A DNA stretch of 64,000 nucleotides from Symsagittifera roscoffensis. Lineage: Eukaryota; Xenacoelomorpha; Acoela; Convolutidae. Location of the stretch: NCBI RefSeq assembly GCF_963678635.1, contig NC_087062.1, positions 50,542,178 through 50,606,177 of the forward strand, written 5' to 3'. The translations under genes and the position numbers were made by a program. This document shows positions 44,885 through 56,470 of this stretch, one piece after another. Within the stretch, counting starts at the first letter, position 1. The number at the start of each line of letters is the position of its first letter. The notes under the pieces were generated by a model. It worked only from the letters and a program-made list of their open reading frames with translations. It did not search any database and was not told where the DNA came from.

Positions 44885-45771
44885 TATAATTTATAACTTG
44901 TTAAAAAAACATCGAGTCCATGTTACGTGGGCAAATGCTTCTCTTTCTGCACAGTGAAGAGTTTCGGCATGACGACATGGGTAGTGGCTACACCTCCAAT
45001 CATATTCTTCATCTTTGGATATCAAAAACTGAACTTTAAGGCAAGCCTAGTAATGCAAATTAATAATCTATGTTTCCAAAAAATCTGACAGAATATTGCC
45101 TTTTTTATAAGCTTTTGCAAAAAATTCCGTTTCTGTGGCTTCTAGATTTTTCAATATTTTTTTTCAAGTTCAGTGTATTTTTCGTAACTACTGCTCCAGT
45201 TGATTCCATGAAGGTGCTTTGTAAACCAAGAAGATTGGTATGTTGATTTGAATTTTTTGGGAGGAAGAAAGGAATATCCTACAGTTTTTCCATCCTTATA
45301 AACTCCTAACTCTTTCACTATATTGTTTTCAATACATTTAATATCCAAAACAAACTAGACTCATTCTGTTAACTGTTTTCTCTGGAGTTTTTAGGTTAAA
45401 ATGATTATCAAACAATGCAAATACTGATGAAGCGAATATTTTAACTTACAAACAGAAAAACAATACAGTCACGTGACCAAGAAAGCACGAACTGGGGACA
45501 CTAGGTGCAACATAACAATACCCAGGACCTCTTATCGTAGTAGATTTCACAGATCCAGCAGAGTCATGTAGAAATGCATGTAGTGTAAAAATTTTGGAGT
45601 TTGCAAAAAGTAATCCATACAGGAATTTCCGTATCCAGTTAGTCCTCCAAAAGGAAATTTTTGGTCCATTTTTTTAAAATTTGAGTCCGGGTCCAAAACA
45701 AACAAAACAGGTACAAAGAAATAAATTTTTAATTTTTGTATTTCATGAGAAATTTTGCTTAATAATCTCAA
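44885..45771 (-). pseudogene. Conserved Polinton protein, possible DEDDh nuclease relic
   Basis: A coding remnant in several frames. The 45771-45547 open frame contains FGGLTGYGNSCMDYFLQTPK. A middle part reads RGPGYCYVAPSVPSSCFLGH. The best-kept block (45348-45151) reads ENNIVKELGVYKDGKTVGYS and then TKHLHGINWSS. The last block, near 44935-45015, reads DWRCSHYPCRH followed by LHCAEREAFA. I infer, weakly, an exonuclease-like fold: an acidic D-I-x-C-x-E start and a terminal H-x-A-x-x-E box. Multiple frameshifts and stops disable it. Confidence 0.5.
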
Positions 45772-46239
45772 AAATTCTTATAATTTCATTCAATTTCTGT
45801 ACGTTCATTTTCTACAGTGCATTCGTCAATCATGATACAAGATTATTTTAAGGTCTCTACATAACCTAGTAATGAAGGAAGCATATCGAGTAGTTTATCA
45901 TATTCTTCTCTTTGTAGTTGTAAAGATTGATTATTTTTTCATTGATTTCCATTTCTACGATATTCTACAAGCTATTTTTTTGGTATTAGATCGGTATTCT
46001 ATGTGATTGTTTCTTCTACCATTATGCAGAGTCTACTCAAAATGAGATATCTGCGAGTCTACGTCCGATTTCTGCAAGTTTGGTAATCTTTGAGATTCTA
46101 TAATTGTTAGTGAAATTTTTTGGGACTTTTCTTCTAGAACAATATGAAAAAGTCAAACTGTTCAACACCAATACAAACCGAAAAAAGATTTTGAGGATGA
46201 ATAATTAAATTACAAAACTAAAACAAATAACACAATTTA

Positions 46240-46712
46240 ATGTGCATTACAATTCTCAACAAACATAAAGTCTCCCAAAATTTGGGACAGTTCTTTGAAA
46301 TCGTTCAAAGTATAGATGATATAGGCGACTTGTTTCGTTGCTTCAATCTCTTTTGCGGTGAGCAGTCGAATTTGAATGTAGGGAGGTTTGTTAACATTGT
46401 AATTCTTCTACTGTAAGTTGCTATGTCATACACTTTGTTGCAGTTGGCAAGCTCCTGATCCATAGTTGTCAGAAGTGAGTTCCAGCATAGGAACAAGTCC
46501 AAGGTTTTCAGCATCGTCAATAACAATATTTATAATTGCCGGGAGTGCTTCTCCTTCTTTTTTGCCGAAATAGAATTGCTGTCTTTTTTCGAGTTGTTCC
46601 ACTTCATTTTTCTTGAATAGTTAAAAACAGTGTTCAAAATAAATTTTCTCCTCGTAGGATTTTTGGGATCAAGCAAAACTCCCAATTCTTGGTTTATTTT
46701 TTGAGAATTCAA
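46240..46712 (-). pseudogene. Unidentified Polinton gene remnant
   Basis: Coding-like text on the minus strand split over frames: FYFGKKEGEALPAIINIVID, then DDAENLGLVPMLELTSDNYG, then PPYIQIRLLTAKEIEA and FKELSQILGDFMFVEN. It lies where structural genes usually sit, but I recognise no domain. The stretch 45772-46239 between this and the previous gene shows nothing I can support. Confidence 0.35.
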
Positions 46713-47179
46713 AATAAATGGGACTAGTATCTTTTCTTAAGTACATTTTTCAAAAGGAGAACAGACTGATCAGATGAAGAGAAATGAGAGAAATGATTTT
46801 GAGATGAAATGAAACTGGAAGTAAACAGTATGAGTCATTCACTTTTCCGTAAAAGGATAGAACTATAAATGGAATTTTGAGTGAAATTTCGAATTATGGA
46901 ATTTTGTCGGTGTTAGTGTTCCTATGTAAATCGACAACTCTCAGCAAAAATCATCGTTTCAGATGGCTGCAGCTATGTGTCAAGCTCTTCCCAGCTTTTA
47001 TTCAGATTTTTGTCGTTAAAAAATTGCTATTTATTTCCGTTTCCAGTGCTTTTTACGAAAAATATATAGTAACCAATAATTTTTGTATCTCTACCCACAA
47101 TTCTTACTGTTCTTTGGAAAATTGTAAGTTCCACATACTTCTGATTGGTTCATCTTTCGATCAAATTTTACAACGATTG

Positions 47180-48171
47180 GGTAATTTTTATTTCACTTGC
47201 CAAATTATCGATTGTCTTTACACTCTGCACAAATACAGATTTTATTCGAATGTTTTTTCATCAACTGGCGAAGTTTTCAATCAACTTGAACAAGCTGTTC
47301 ATCATAATATGAAATGAAAAGGAGCAGAAAAAATGTCAAGTGTTGCAAAGAAAAGACTGTTACGCAAAAAAAATAAAACGTCACTATTTATGTTCTAACC
47401 AGAAATTAGCTTCCACACAAACTATTGGTTCAGCTTTTCTAGAAAGAATTCGTAAATTACAAAACTCAAAATATGAACGAGATTTGTAAAAATAATTGAC
47501 TGTTTTATTGATGGTATGGATTTGTAAATAGTGATCATGTCAATTTTTCAATAAAAAACTTTTGGAAAATCAATCTTTTCTCTCATATGTTCACGAAAGA
47601 ACCAAAAATTTCGAAGAAGAAAAAACTCACCGTTGTCAAAAAATTTGCAAACAGTTTTTCAAACATGAAAGAAAGATAAAATATTTCTTTTGATTTTCAA
47701 GAAATTGCAAAAAAAAATTATTTTTTTTTCAAAAAGTTGTAAAAATTATTCATTTTTTTTGACAAAATGCGAAAAGTATATCAATTTTTCTGACAAGAGG
47801 CGAGAAGTGTTTGAGTTTCGGAGCACTAAATTAAGTGCAAGTTCGGAGCCTTAAATTAAGTTCTAATTGTTTTTCAATGGTTTACTCTGAACCTCTCAAC
47901 TATTTTTAAATTAAAATGAAATTGAGAAAATTAATTAATTACAGAAAACGAAGTCAATACCAAACAACATTTATTTACAGAAATTTTTAATCAAAGAGCT
48001 GTCGAGAGATCTCGAGGTTCTCTTTAGAACGCAGAGCTGAACGAGGTTCCATTGCTGGTGGTTGTTGTGGAGGAGGGTTTTGAGGCGTCATTGTTTCTGA
48101 GAATAATTCATCTTCATCTATTGTGATGGGGTTTTCGGCTGATCCTGCTTCTTCCCACGACGATTGGATAA
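47180..48171. repeat. Direct duplication, copy 1 (X-minisatellite-Y)
   Basis: Contains block X (47180-47600), a short AT-rich minisatellite tract (~47690-47820) and block Y (47815-48170). The same order recurs at 48172-49810, so this is one arm of a tandem duplication. The junction is near 48172, where the Y-block protein fragment is fused to X sequence. Confidence 0.75.
47987..48171 (-). pseudogene. Truncated copy of Polinton structural-type protein C-terminus
   Basis: Encodes SWEEAGSAENPITIDEDE, FSETMTPQNPPPQQPPAM and a short tail. It is the same C-terminal block as at 49644-49830 but severed from its upstream part by the duplication. The acidic then proline-rich tail suggests a disordered region. 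Confidence 0.5.
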
Positions 48172-49810
48172 TTTTTGTTTCATGTGCCAAATTATCGGCT
48201 TTCTTCACACTCTGCACAAATACAAATTTTATTCGAATGTTTTTTTTCATCAACTGGCGAAGTTTTCAATCAACTTGACCGCGCTGTTCATCATAATATG
48301 AAATGAAAAGGAGCAGAAAAAAATTAAGTGTTGCAAAGAAAAGATTGTTACGAAAAAAAATCAAAAGTCACTAAATATGTTCTAACCAGAAATTAGCTTC
48401 CACACAAACTACTGGTTCAGCTTTTCTAGAAAGAGTTCGTAAAGTACAAAACTCAAAATTTGAACATGATTTGTTAGAAAAAATTGACTGTTTTTTTGAT
48501 GGTTATGGATTTGTAAATAGTGATCATGTCAACTTTTCAGTAAAAAACTTTTGGATAATCCATCTATTTTCTCTCATACGTTTACGAAAGTACCAAAAAA
48601 TTCGAAGAAGAAAAAAATGAAAGAAAGATGAAATATTTCTTTTGATTTTCAAAAAGTTGCAAAAAAATTTTGAATTTTTTTAACAAGTTGTAAAAGGTAT
48701 TCAATTTTGTTTTGAGAAAATGCAAAAAGTGTATCAATTTTTTCGACAGAAGGCGAAAAGTGTTTCAAATGTTTTTTGAAAAGACGCAAAAATTGTTTCA
48801 TTTTTTTGAACAAGATGCCTAAAAGTGTTTTGCTTTTTTTGATAAAATGCAACAAGTGTTTCAACTTTTTCGACAAGATGCGAAAAGTGTTTAACTTTTT
48901 TTAACAAGATGCGAAAAGTGTTTCACTTTTTTCCTGTAAATGCAAAAAAAGTTTCACTTTTTTCGAAAAAATGCGAAAAGTCTTTTGCTTTTTTCGATAA
49001 AATGCGAAAAGTGTTTCAACTTTTTTTGACAAGAAGCAAAAAGTGTTTCACTTTTTTTAACAAGATGCGAAAAGTGTTTCATTTTTTTCCTACAAAATCG
49101 AAAAGTGTTTCAAATTTTTTTAAACAAGATGCAAAAAGTGTTTCACTTTTTTCCTACAAATGCGAAAAGTGTTTCACTTTTTTCGACAAAATGCGAAAAG
49201 TGTACTACTTTTTTCGATAAAATTTGAAAAAGGTTTCAACTTTTTTAGTTAAGATGCGATAAGTATTTCACTTTTTTTTAACAAGATGCGAAAAGTGTTT
49301 CACTTTTTCCTACAAATGCGAAAACTGTTTCACTTTTTTCGACAAAATACGAAAATTGTTTCAATTTTTTCTTCAAAGTGCTAAAAGTGTGTGAGTTTTT
49401 TGACAAGATGCAAAAACCATTAGGTAAACTTTTTTTCGTGTACAATTTTGCTAGTGTTTTTCCGAATATGTGTGCAAAAATTATTCCAGTTTTGTAACAT
49501 TTATGCGAGTTCGGAGCACTAACTTAAGTTCTAATTGTTTTTCAGTGATTTACTCTGAATCTCTCGGCTATTCTTAAATTGAAATGATATTGCGAAAATT
49601 AATTAAATAAAGAAAACGAAGTCAAAACCAAACAACAATTATTTCAAAAAAAACTTTTAATCAAAGGGCTGTCTATAGAACGCAGAGCTGGACGAGGTTC
49701 CATTGCTGGTGGTTGTTGTGGAGGAGTGTTTTGAGGCGTCATTGTTTCTGAGAAACCCTCATCTTCATCTATTGTGATGTGGTTTTCGGCTGATCCTGCT
49801 TCTTCCCACG
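48172..49810. repeat. Direct duplication, copy 2 with expanded minisatellite
   Basis: Block X' (48172-48600), an expanded minisatellite (48640-49420) and block Y' (49505-49810). The extra ~650 bp relative to copy 1 is almost entirely minisatellite growth. Confidence 0.75.
48640..49420. repeat. Minisatellite of hairpin-forming ~32-bp units
   Basis: Units of roughly 30-34 bp centred on GCGAAAAGTGTTTCACTTTT, alternating with CGACAAAAT- or AACAAGAT-type linkers. Each good unit contains the palindrome AAAAGTG-TTT-CACTTTT. Open frames over it (rich in Lys/Phe/Val) are translations of the repeat. Confidence 0.85.
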
Positions 49811-50160
49811 GAAAGAGGAAGTCGTCGACTGGTTGAGCTACAAATCTTGAGTCAGGAATCTCGGGGTAGTTCATTCCCACATGATCAGAAACTTCTTCCA
49901 TCATTTGCATTGTTAAAAAGTTGGTTCTCTTTGATGGGAACTTGCATCATATGATTTTCGTTGAAATCCCTTCCCATCACTTCCACCATGTACCAGACTT
50001 GGATTGGGATGTCAATTCGTGCCAAAAAAATCCAGAGACTGTGTCTCGCGCTTGAATTTGTACTAGATCAGGCGAAAATTCTACAGAGTACATGAGATTG
50101 CTGTTTTGCACTGAGAAGATAATTTTGAGCAAAAACTGAGTTAAAGAGTAAAAACAAGAA
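49644..50160 (-). pseudogene. Probable virion-structural gene remnant, C-terminal part
   Basis: Minus-strand coding remnant: SVEFSPDLVQIQARDTVS, then after a frameshift ARIDIPIQVWYMVEVMGRDF and NHMMQVPIKENQLFNN. A second shift leads into MQMMEEVSDHVGMNYPEIPD and the acidic/proline-rich tail. The position beside the polymerase on the opposite strand fits a capsid or penton-type gene. I do not identify the fold, so the structural role is inference from context. Confidence 0.4.
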
Positions 50161-50297
50161 AGAGCTGAGAGAGGGCTAGCTGAGGGAAAATAAGTTGAAG
50201 TTAAGGTGTTTAGAGCTGAGAGAGGAGGTAGTTGACAGTTGTTAAGTTGAAAATAAAATGATTTTTACTTAGTAGTTAGGGGCACCTTCAACTTTGA

Positions 50298-51400
50298 CCA
50301 ATCAGAATTGATTTTCCTTTTTGGATAGTAGTCGTGTTCAATCATATTTCAGCTTCCTTTTATGGCATTCTTCGATAAAAGTCGTGTCCAATCAGAAACA
50401 AAGCTCCATTTTGGGTATTGTCTTTTCCAATCACAAAAATGTTCATTTTTGTTCTGGTTGTCGTATTAATCAGAAGACCATTTTCAGGACTTAAATCTTC
50501 CAAATAAATAATATTATACACAAAAGCAATTGCAAAAATAAATGGCCAAAAGTTGTTTGCAGTAAAAATAGGAAATATTGCTGATATAAGTAACAAAAGA
50601 AAGAAAATTAATAAAAGTAACATCTCTGCAATTTTTTTCATCAAAATTTAATTGATTTTTTTGCATTTAATCAATGAGAAACTGCTGATTTTTAAGTAGA
50701 TAGTCAAGTTCTTTAATTTATATGTAAATTTGGGAGGATAACTGAAAGTTGACGAATTTTTCAAAGCAAACCTCTGGAAATCTATTTCCAAACCGAATCA
50801 AGCAGGATTTTGAACTTCAAAAACCCTTACAGAAATGAAGGAATAAAGAACCTTGCTGGGTTTTTTTTTTACAAATTTGGGTATTGGATGGGGGAAAAAA
50901 GAGTTTTTGATATATTATCGTACGACTTTTTGATTAATTTCATATTCTCGAGAATAAACAAAACTTCTTTCCTTGTGAGGTGTTATTCATCCGTAAGATT
51001 AAAACTTTGATACGCATTATGTGGATCAAAAGTAAACTCTTTGATTGAGTAAGTTTCTCTGAAAAGACCTTTACTTAGTCGGATAACTATATTTTGTACA
51101 TTCAAAACTTCCAAAAAACTATGACAAAGTAAGAGTCAACATCTATTTCATCAATAAGAAAAACAGTTGGAAATTTTTCCTTTTTCTTGTAAAGTAACTC
51201 GAGGAGGCTCAAATGTTTTTGATAGACATTTTTCAAAAAAAGATTAAGATTTTTTTAAAATAATGAACAGTTGTCTTTGAGAAAATGCTGGATTCTGATT
51301 GGTTGATTTCCAACCAACAGTGTTACAAAAAGAGTACTCAATTATGATTGGTTGATTTTCTCTATGAAAAAATAAATAAAACCCACTTCATTCTGATTTT
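50298..51400. promoter_or_regulatory. Divergent regulatory region with mirrored CCAATCA boxes
   Basis: CCAATCAG at 50298-50305 and 50388-50395 and CCAATCAC at 50427-50434 face CTGATTGG at 51295-51302 and ATGATTGG at 51344-51351 in opposite orientation. The latter lie just before a TATA-like AATAAATAAA (~51371) upstream of the polymerase gene. Together they could drive the divergent minus- and plus-strand genes. Apart from the small membrane ORF and these boxes I see nothing else in 50650-51290. Confidence 0.4.
50360..50644 (-). CDS. Small two-helix membrane protein, hypothetical
   Basis: 95 residues with two hydrophobic segments (about residues 8-28 and 31-48), then SPENGLLINTTTRTKM. It overlaps the CCAAT-rich region at its 3' end. 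No known domain; may be a decayed Polinton membrane gene or a chance frame. Confidence 0.3.
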   Translation of the reverse strand: MMKKIAEMLLLLIFFLLLLISAIFPIFTANNFWPFIFAIAFVYNIIYLEDLSPENGLLINTTTRTKMNIFVIGKDNTQNGALFLIGHDFYRRMP

Positions 51401-51478
51401 CTTTTAGGTTAAAAGCAATCGCTCTATACTTTGTATAACTACTTGAAACTATTTTCAAATTTTTTCAACAATTCAAAG

Positions 51479-51531
51479 TAAGTATAAACAAACGAATTTT
51501 TTGGGACTTTTTAAATCTCCCATTTTTGTAG
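51479..51531 (+). other. Candidate 53-bp intron before polymerase start
   Basis: The donor AA|GTAAGTA at 51479 and acceptor TTTTTGTAG at 51523-51531 lie immediately before an ATG at 51532. A near-repeat of the acceptor plus ATGCC (AAATCTCCCACTTTTTTTTC, then AAATGCC) follows ~60 bp later, at the ATG at 51590 that opens the zinc-finger protein. Confidence 0.4.
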
Positions 51532-52157
51532 ATGCCATGTACTTTTATTCAATTCTGCTACAAGCTAAATCTCCCACTTTTTTTTCAAATGCCTTCACTC
51601 AGCAGGAATGATAAAAAGACATGTGAGGACTGTGACAAAGAGTACAGGAGGTTCGATGGGGCTCGACATAGTAAAAATTGCGTGCGAGGAGTTATTTCTT
51701 GTTCCGAGTGTAGGTCTGAAACGAACAAGAAACGAACTATCATGTGGCCAAAAAACATGCTCCAACAACTTTCAAGCAATCAACGGTTAGCTCGTCTTGC
51801 GAAAAAGAGTTTCCGAGTTACTACTCGCTCCAACAACAACGGAGAAAAGAACATGGGGCGAAACAACGAAAGCCAAGTGATACGGTGGCAGACTTGAACA
51901 AGATTGTGCAGGAGGAAGCGGAAGATGGAGAGAAACTCAAAGATGAGTTGAGTGCTTGTCAGCATTTCCTGGTGGACACTGAGATGGAGAATGGGAGTCA
52001 TAAGGTATTTAACTTTCAAATGTCAAAGTTAGATACCAAGATTATCAAGGAGAAGCTTGAAGAAGTCTTCAACAAGCTGGATTCCGCTGCAAAAATCAAA
52101 ATTGCTCTTGAATTTGTTCTCCGTAATGTCGAAACGGGAGAATTTCGGTATTATTAA
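51532..52157 (+). pseudogene. Polinton DNA polymerase B N-terminal zinc-finger region
   Basis: Start of the protein-primed family B polymerase. Finger 1 is C-x2-C-x11-H-x3-C in TCEDCDKEYRRFDGARHSKN; a second begins CSEC; a third is SSCEKEFPSYYSLQQQ. Frameshifts near 51728 and 51742 split the second finger. The third has lost its first Cys (Ser) and first His (Gln). A long helical part (KLDTKIIKEKLEEVFNKLDS) follows until a stop at 52155. The ATG at 51590 is the most likely start, with 51532 an alternative. Confidence 0.7.
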
Positions 52158-53218
52158 GCACACGAAAACCATACTTTGTTCGAAAAACCGCATTTACTGT
52201 GTACGAAAGCGGATTTGATTTGAATCCAGGGAAAGTTGAAAAATTTGATATCGTGGAGAAATGCACTCAAGAACGTCAGAACACAAACTGGAGGTTCAAA
52301 TTGATCACAAAAGTTACTATTTTTGCTGCACTACTGAAAAACATCACAATCATATGTCCAGACTCTGTCTTGCCTGAACCTTTACTACGACATACGCAAG
52401 TAAACTGTCTTTTATCGGACCAAGATAAACAACCATACAAAGATCATCTTTGTCTTTTCCGTGCGTTAACAATGTATTTGCTTGGCCAAAGTAACCTCGA
52501 TGCTCATACATCTCAATTATTTACATAGTTTATATCAAAATCTGGATACAATCCGAATACCCTTCGCGGAGTTGCCATTAATGATTTACCTCTTGTAGAG
52601 GGAATAGTTGAACGTAACCTATTCATCTATGAGTTTGATATTCAAAAGGAAAATATAATGGAGAAATAGCCAGGCGAAGTAATGGAAAACTCGAAAAAAC
52701 AGTGGAATTGCTAAGATTCAACAATCATATCATTCATACGAATGATATTGATTCTTTCTTCAAGTGTTTCCGATGTCCTCGCTGTGACTGTCTCTTCAAC
52801 AGATCAGAAAACTTCAACAGACATCTTATGACTTGTAAAGATATAGTGCGACACATTTAGCCAAACAATGTATATACACTCCGAGAAACGCTATTTAAAA
52901 AATTGGAAGGTTTCAAAATCCCAGTTTCGAAAGATAACACACTGTTCAACAACCTACCCATTTTCAATTTTGAGTCGATATGTGTTTCATCAGATGAACT
53001 GAAAGTTACCCAAACAACAACCTGGATTGGAAAACACGTTCCAAATTCTGTATCAATATCCTCGAACCTGATAGATGAACCAATTTTTCAATTTTTCATC
53101 GTAACAAGGATCCGCAAAAGCTTATTATCGATTTTGTAATCATCGGACTTTTGGCTGAGAAAAGTAAACTCGAAATGAGAACTAAATTTCAAGAAGTTGA
53201 CAGAGTAGTTATGAGCTG
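52158..53218 (+). pseudogene. DNA polymerase B: N-terminal domain to exonuclease motif I
   Basis: Continues the polymerase through several in-frame stops. Recognisable blocks include KFDIVEKCTQERQNTNWRF, HLCLFRALTMYLLG and RGVAINDLPLVEGIVERN, then a zinc-finger-like stretch with RSENFNRHLMTC. At ~52960-52990 the Exo I region reads IFNFESICV. The metal-binding Asp of the usual FDFE is Asn here. In-frame stops follow near 53137 and 53216. Confidence 0.7.
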
Positions 53219-54985
53219 ATGTCCAAAACTTTCCAAGGATTGAATGAAAGATGTCGATATCATTCAACTGTAAATTTTGAATATGAAGACGATTGTATAA
53301 AAGATACAGAGGAAACTGATATGTCAACTCAGTTTTTAAGAATGCAGAAAAATCAGCTGATTGATTTGAAACAAAATCTGGAGAGGTTTGTTAACACGTT
53401 ACCTGGATTTGGACTCAACAGTTGAAAATAAGATCTGAACTTGATCAAGAGCTAACTGATTCCCTTCTTAATCAATGATAAAGAAGCTGAACATATGGTT
53501 ATCAAAAAGGCTAGGAATTTCTTATCTTTCAAGTTTGGAGACATACAAGTTCTCGACATCATGAAATTTCTGGGTGGAGCAACATCTCTGGAGAGATGTT
53601 GGAAGTGAGATAAAAAAAGTTCTTCCCTAATGAGTTGTTTGACTGTGCGAACAAGCTCGAGAATGAAGGATTACCTCCTACGAAGCCTTTTTCAGTAAAT
53701 TGAGAAACAACAACCCTCTTGATAGAGACTTTAAGGATTATCAAAAGTTGAGGTCAAGTGGACTTGATGAGCAGAAAGTACTAAAAAATTTCAAATCAAG
53801 TCAGTACCCGCATCTGGATGGGAAAATTACAAATATTAACACGAGATATGGCAGAAACATGGAATTACTACATTCAAAGATTTTTTGCAGTGATACAACA
53901 ACAAAGATGTTGTTCCAACCCTTGAAGCAATGCAAAAAAGGTTCAATTTTATCATCAGAAAGAAAATGATATGTTAAAACTTGGATGTACTCTTCCAAAT
54001 CTAGCAAATATTTGTCTGCACAAATCAAATAATGAAAAATTCTACCCATTTTGCAAAATTGATAGAGATTTGCGCCAGAAAATAAGAGAGGATATGACGG
54101 ATGGACCATCAATTGTGTTTTCGCGAAAAGCTGTTGTGGACAAAATTTTTATCAGGGATTCATCAAAAATCTGCAAATCAATCGTTTGAATTTATGAAAG
54201 CCAGTTCTATCCTTATTCAATGTGTCAAGACATGACAACATGATTGTACACAAGATGGGAGTTTCATTCCGATATGCAAAAATTCAATGCTAGATATACC
54301 CCATCTCGAAGCTTTGAGAATATGGTGTTGTCTTACTACCAAGAAACAAAGTTAGAATGCAGAATTGAGAGCTTCCACACATCTGGAAATCAAAAAAAAA
54401 TTGACTGTTTCAATGTAGATTGATATTGCGATTACTGCAAAACTGTGTTTGAAGCACTGGGATGCTATTATCATTTTTATCTTCACAGGAGACTCGTCCC
54501 TCACTTAGCGAGAAAGAGTTTGATAGAGGAAAAATGAGAGAGATGGATGACTTGAGACGTGAGTGCAATCGCGAAAAAGATTACAAAATCAAAGAGATGT
54601 GGGAATGTGAGTGGTGGCAAAACTTCAAAACGAACGAAAAAAGTAAGAATCATATCCGATCCAACTTTCCCTACAAAAGACCTCTCTCTACTGATTTTTC
54701 ATTGGGAAAAAAAGAGATGGATCTCTTTATGGCTATATTTCGTGTGACTTAGTTGTTCCAGATGAACTGAAAGCAAAGATTTCTAATTTTCCTCCATTTT
54801 TTAAAAACACTGAAGTTGGAAGAAATTACATTGGTGAATATATGCAAAATTATGCCAATGAAAATGATCTTCTTAAGCATCCCCAGCGAATGCTAATATC
54901 TATTTCCAAACTATAAAATGGTTCCATCATTACCCTTCTTTTCAATTTTCATATGGAGCTTGGCTTACAGTGTACAAAAATTTGT
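53219..54985 (+). pseudogene. DNA polymerase B segment, copy a
   Basis: Exonuclease domain from LIDLKQNLERFVNTLPGFG, with stops inside the Exo II motif. It continues through DYQKLRSSGLDEQKVL and LGCTLPNLANICLHK to motif A (SQFYPYSMCQDM, ~54190), the CxxC region with CDYCKTVFEALG, and ends abruptly inside GLQCTKI at ~54985. It is one of three partial, diverged copies and the most damaged. Confidence 0.75.
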
Positions 54986-56470
54986 ACACGCATCTTGATG
55001 GGAAAATTAAAATTATTTACACGAGAGTTGGCAGAAACATGGAATGACTACATTTAAAGATTTTTTGCAGTGATACAACAACAAAGATGTTGTTCCAACC
55101 CCTGAAGCAATGCAAAAAATGGTTCAATTTTATCATCAGAAAGAAAATGATTTGTGAAAACTTGGATGTATTCTTCCAAATCTAGCAAATATTTGTCTGC
55201 ACAAATCAACCAATGAAAAATTCTACCCATTTTGCGAAAATGATAGAGATTTGTGCCAGAAAATTAGAGAGGATATGACAGGTGGACCATCAATTGTGTT
55301 TACGCGGAAAGCTGTTGTAAACAAAGCTTTTATCAGAGATTCATCAAATATCTGCAAATCAATTGTTGGAATTGACGCCAGCTAGTTCTATCCTTATTCA
55401 TGGAGTCAAGACATGCCAACATGACTGTACACAAGATGGGAGTTTGATTCCGATATGCAAAAATGCAAGGCTAGACATAACCGATCTCAAAGCTTTGAGA
55501 TTACGGCGATGTCTTACTACCAAGAACCAAGAACAGAATGCAGAATTGAAAGCTTCCACACATCTGGAAATAAAAAAAACTGTATGTTTCAATGTAGATG
55601 GATATTGTGATCACTGCAAAACTGTGTTTGAAGCAATGGGATGCTATTACAATTTTGTCCTTGCCAGGAGACTCGTCCCTCACTTAGCGAGAAAGATATT
55701 GAGAGAGGAAAAAAAATGAGAGAGATGGATGACTTGAGACGTGAGTAAATTTGCGAAAAAGATTACAAAATCAAAGAGATGTGGGAATGTGAGTAGTGGC
55801 AAAACTTCAAAATGAACGAAAAATTTAAGAATCATATCCGATCCAACTTTCCATACAAAAGACCTCTCTCTAATGATTCTTTATTGGGAAAAATAAGAGA
55901 TGGATGTCTTTATGTCTATTTTCCGTGTGACTGAGTTGTTTCACCTGAACTGAAAGCAAAGATTTCTTATTTTCCTCCTTTTTTTCAAAAAAACACTGAA
56001 GTTGGAAGAAATTACATTGGAGAATATATGCAAAATTATGCCATTGAAAATGATTTTCTTAAGCATCCCCAGCGAATGCTGATATCTAGTTTCAAACTAG
56101 AAAAATGTTCCATCATTACCCTTCTTTTCAATTTTCATATGGAGCTTGGCTTACAGTGTACAAAAGTTTACCGCTTTGTACAGTATCTCTCTCAAGAAAG
56201 CTTCAACAAGTTTGTTCAATCAGTTGTTGATGCTAGAAGGGAAGGAGATGAGAACCCTTTATCCGGTGTTGTTGCAGAGACTATGAAGCTTTTAGGTAAT
56301 TCATACTACGATTAGCAGATAATGGACAGATTGAGACATACGATCACAAAGTACTTGAATGATGAGAAAACACACAAAGCAATTATTGAACCCCCCTTCA
56401 AACGATTAAACACTGTTCAGAGAGTTTTGTACGAGATTGAGTTACTAAAGTCAACAATTGAGCACAAAGA
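54986..56470 (+). pseudogene. DNA polymerase B segment, copy b
   Basis: Starts abruptly in the region between exonuclease and motif A and repeats ~1.2 kb of copy a. It then extends further through HPQRMLISSFKLEK to motif B (MKLLGNSYYD, ~56283) and IELLKSTIEH. Motif A is interrupted by a stop. It ends at a short tandem of GAGCACAAAGTT at ~56460-56495, where copy c begins. Confidence 0.75.

Noticed and set aside
46877-47317. 146-codon plus-strand frame
   Set aside because: It overlaps duplicated block X, its equivalent at 48180 is not open, and it shows no motif; judged fortuitous.
48649-49220. Lys/Phe-rich repeat proteins on both strands
   Set aside because: They are simple translations of the ~32-bp minisatellite.
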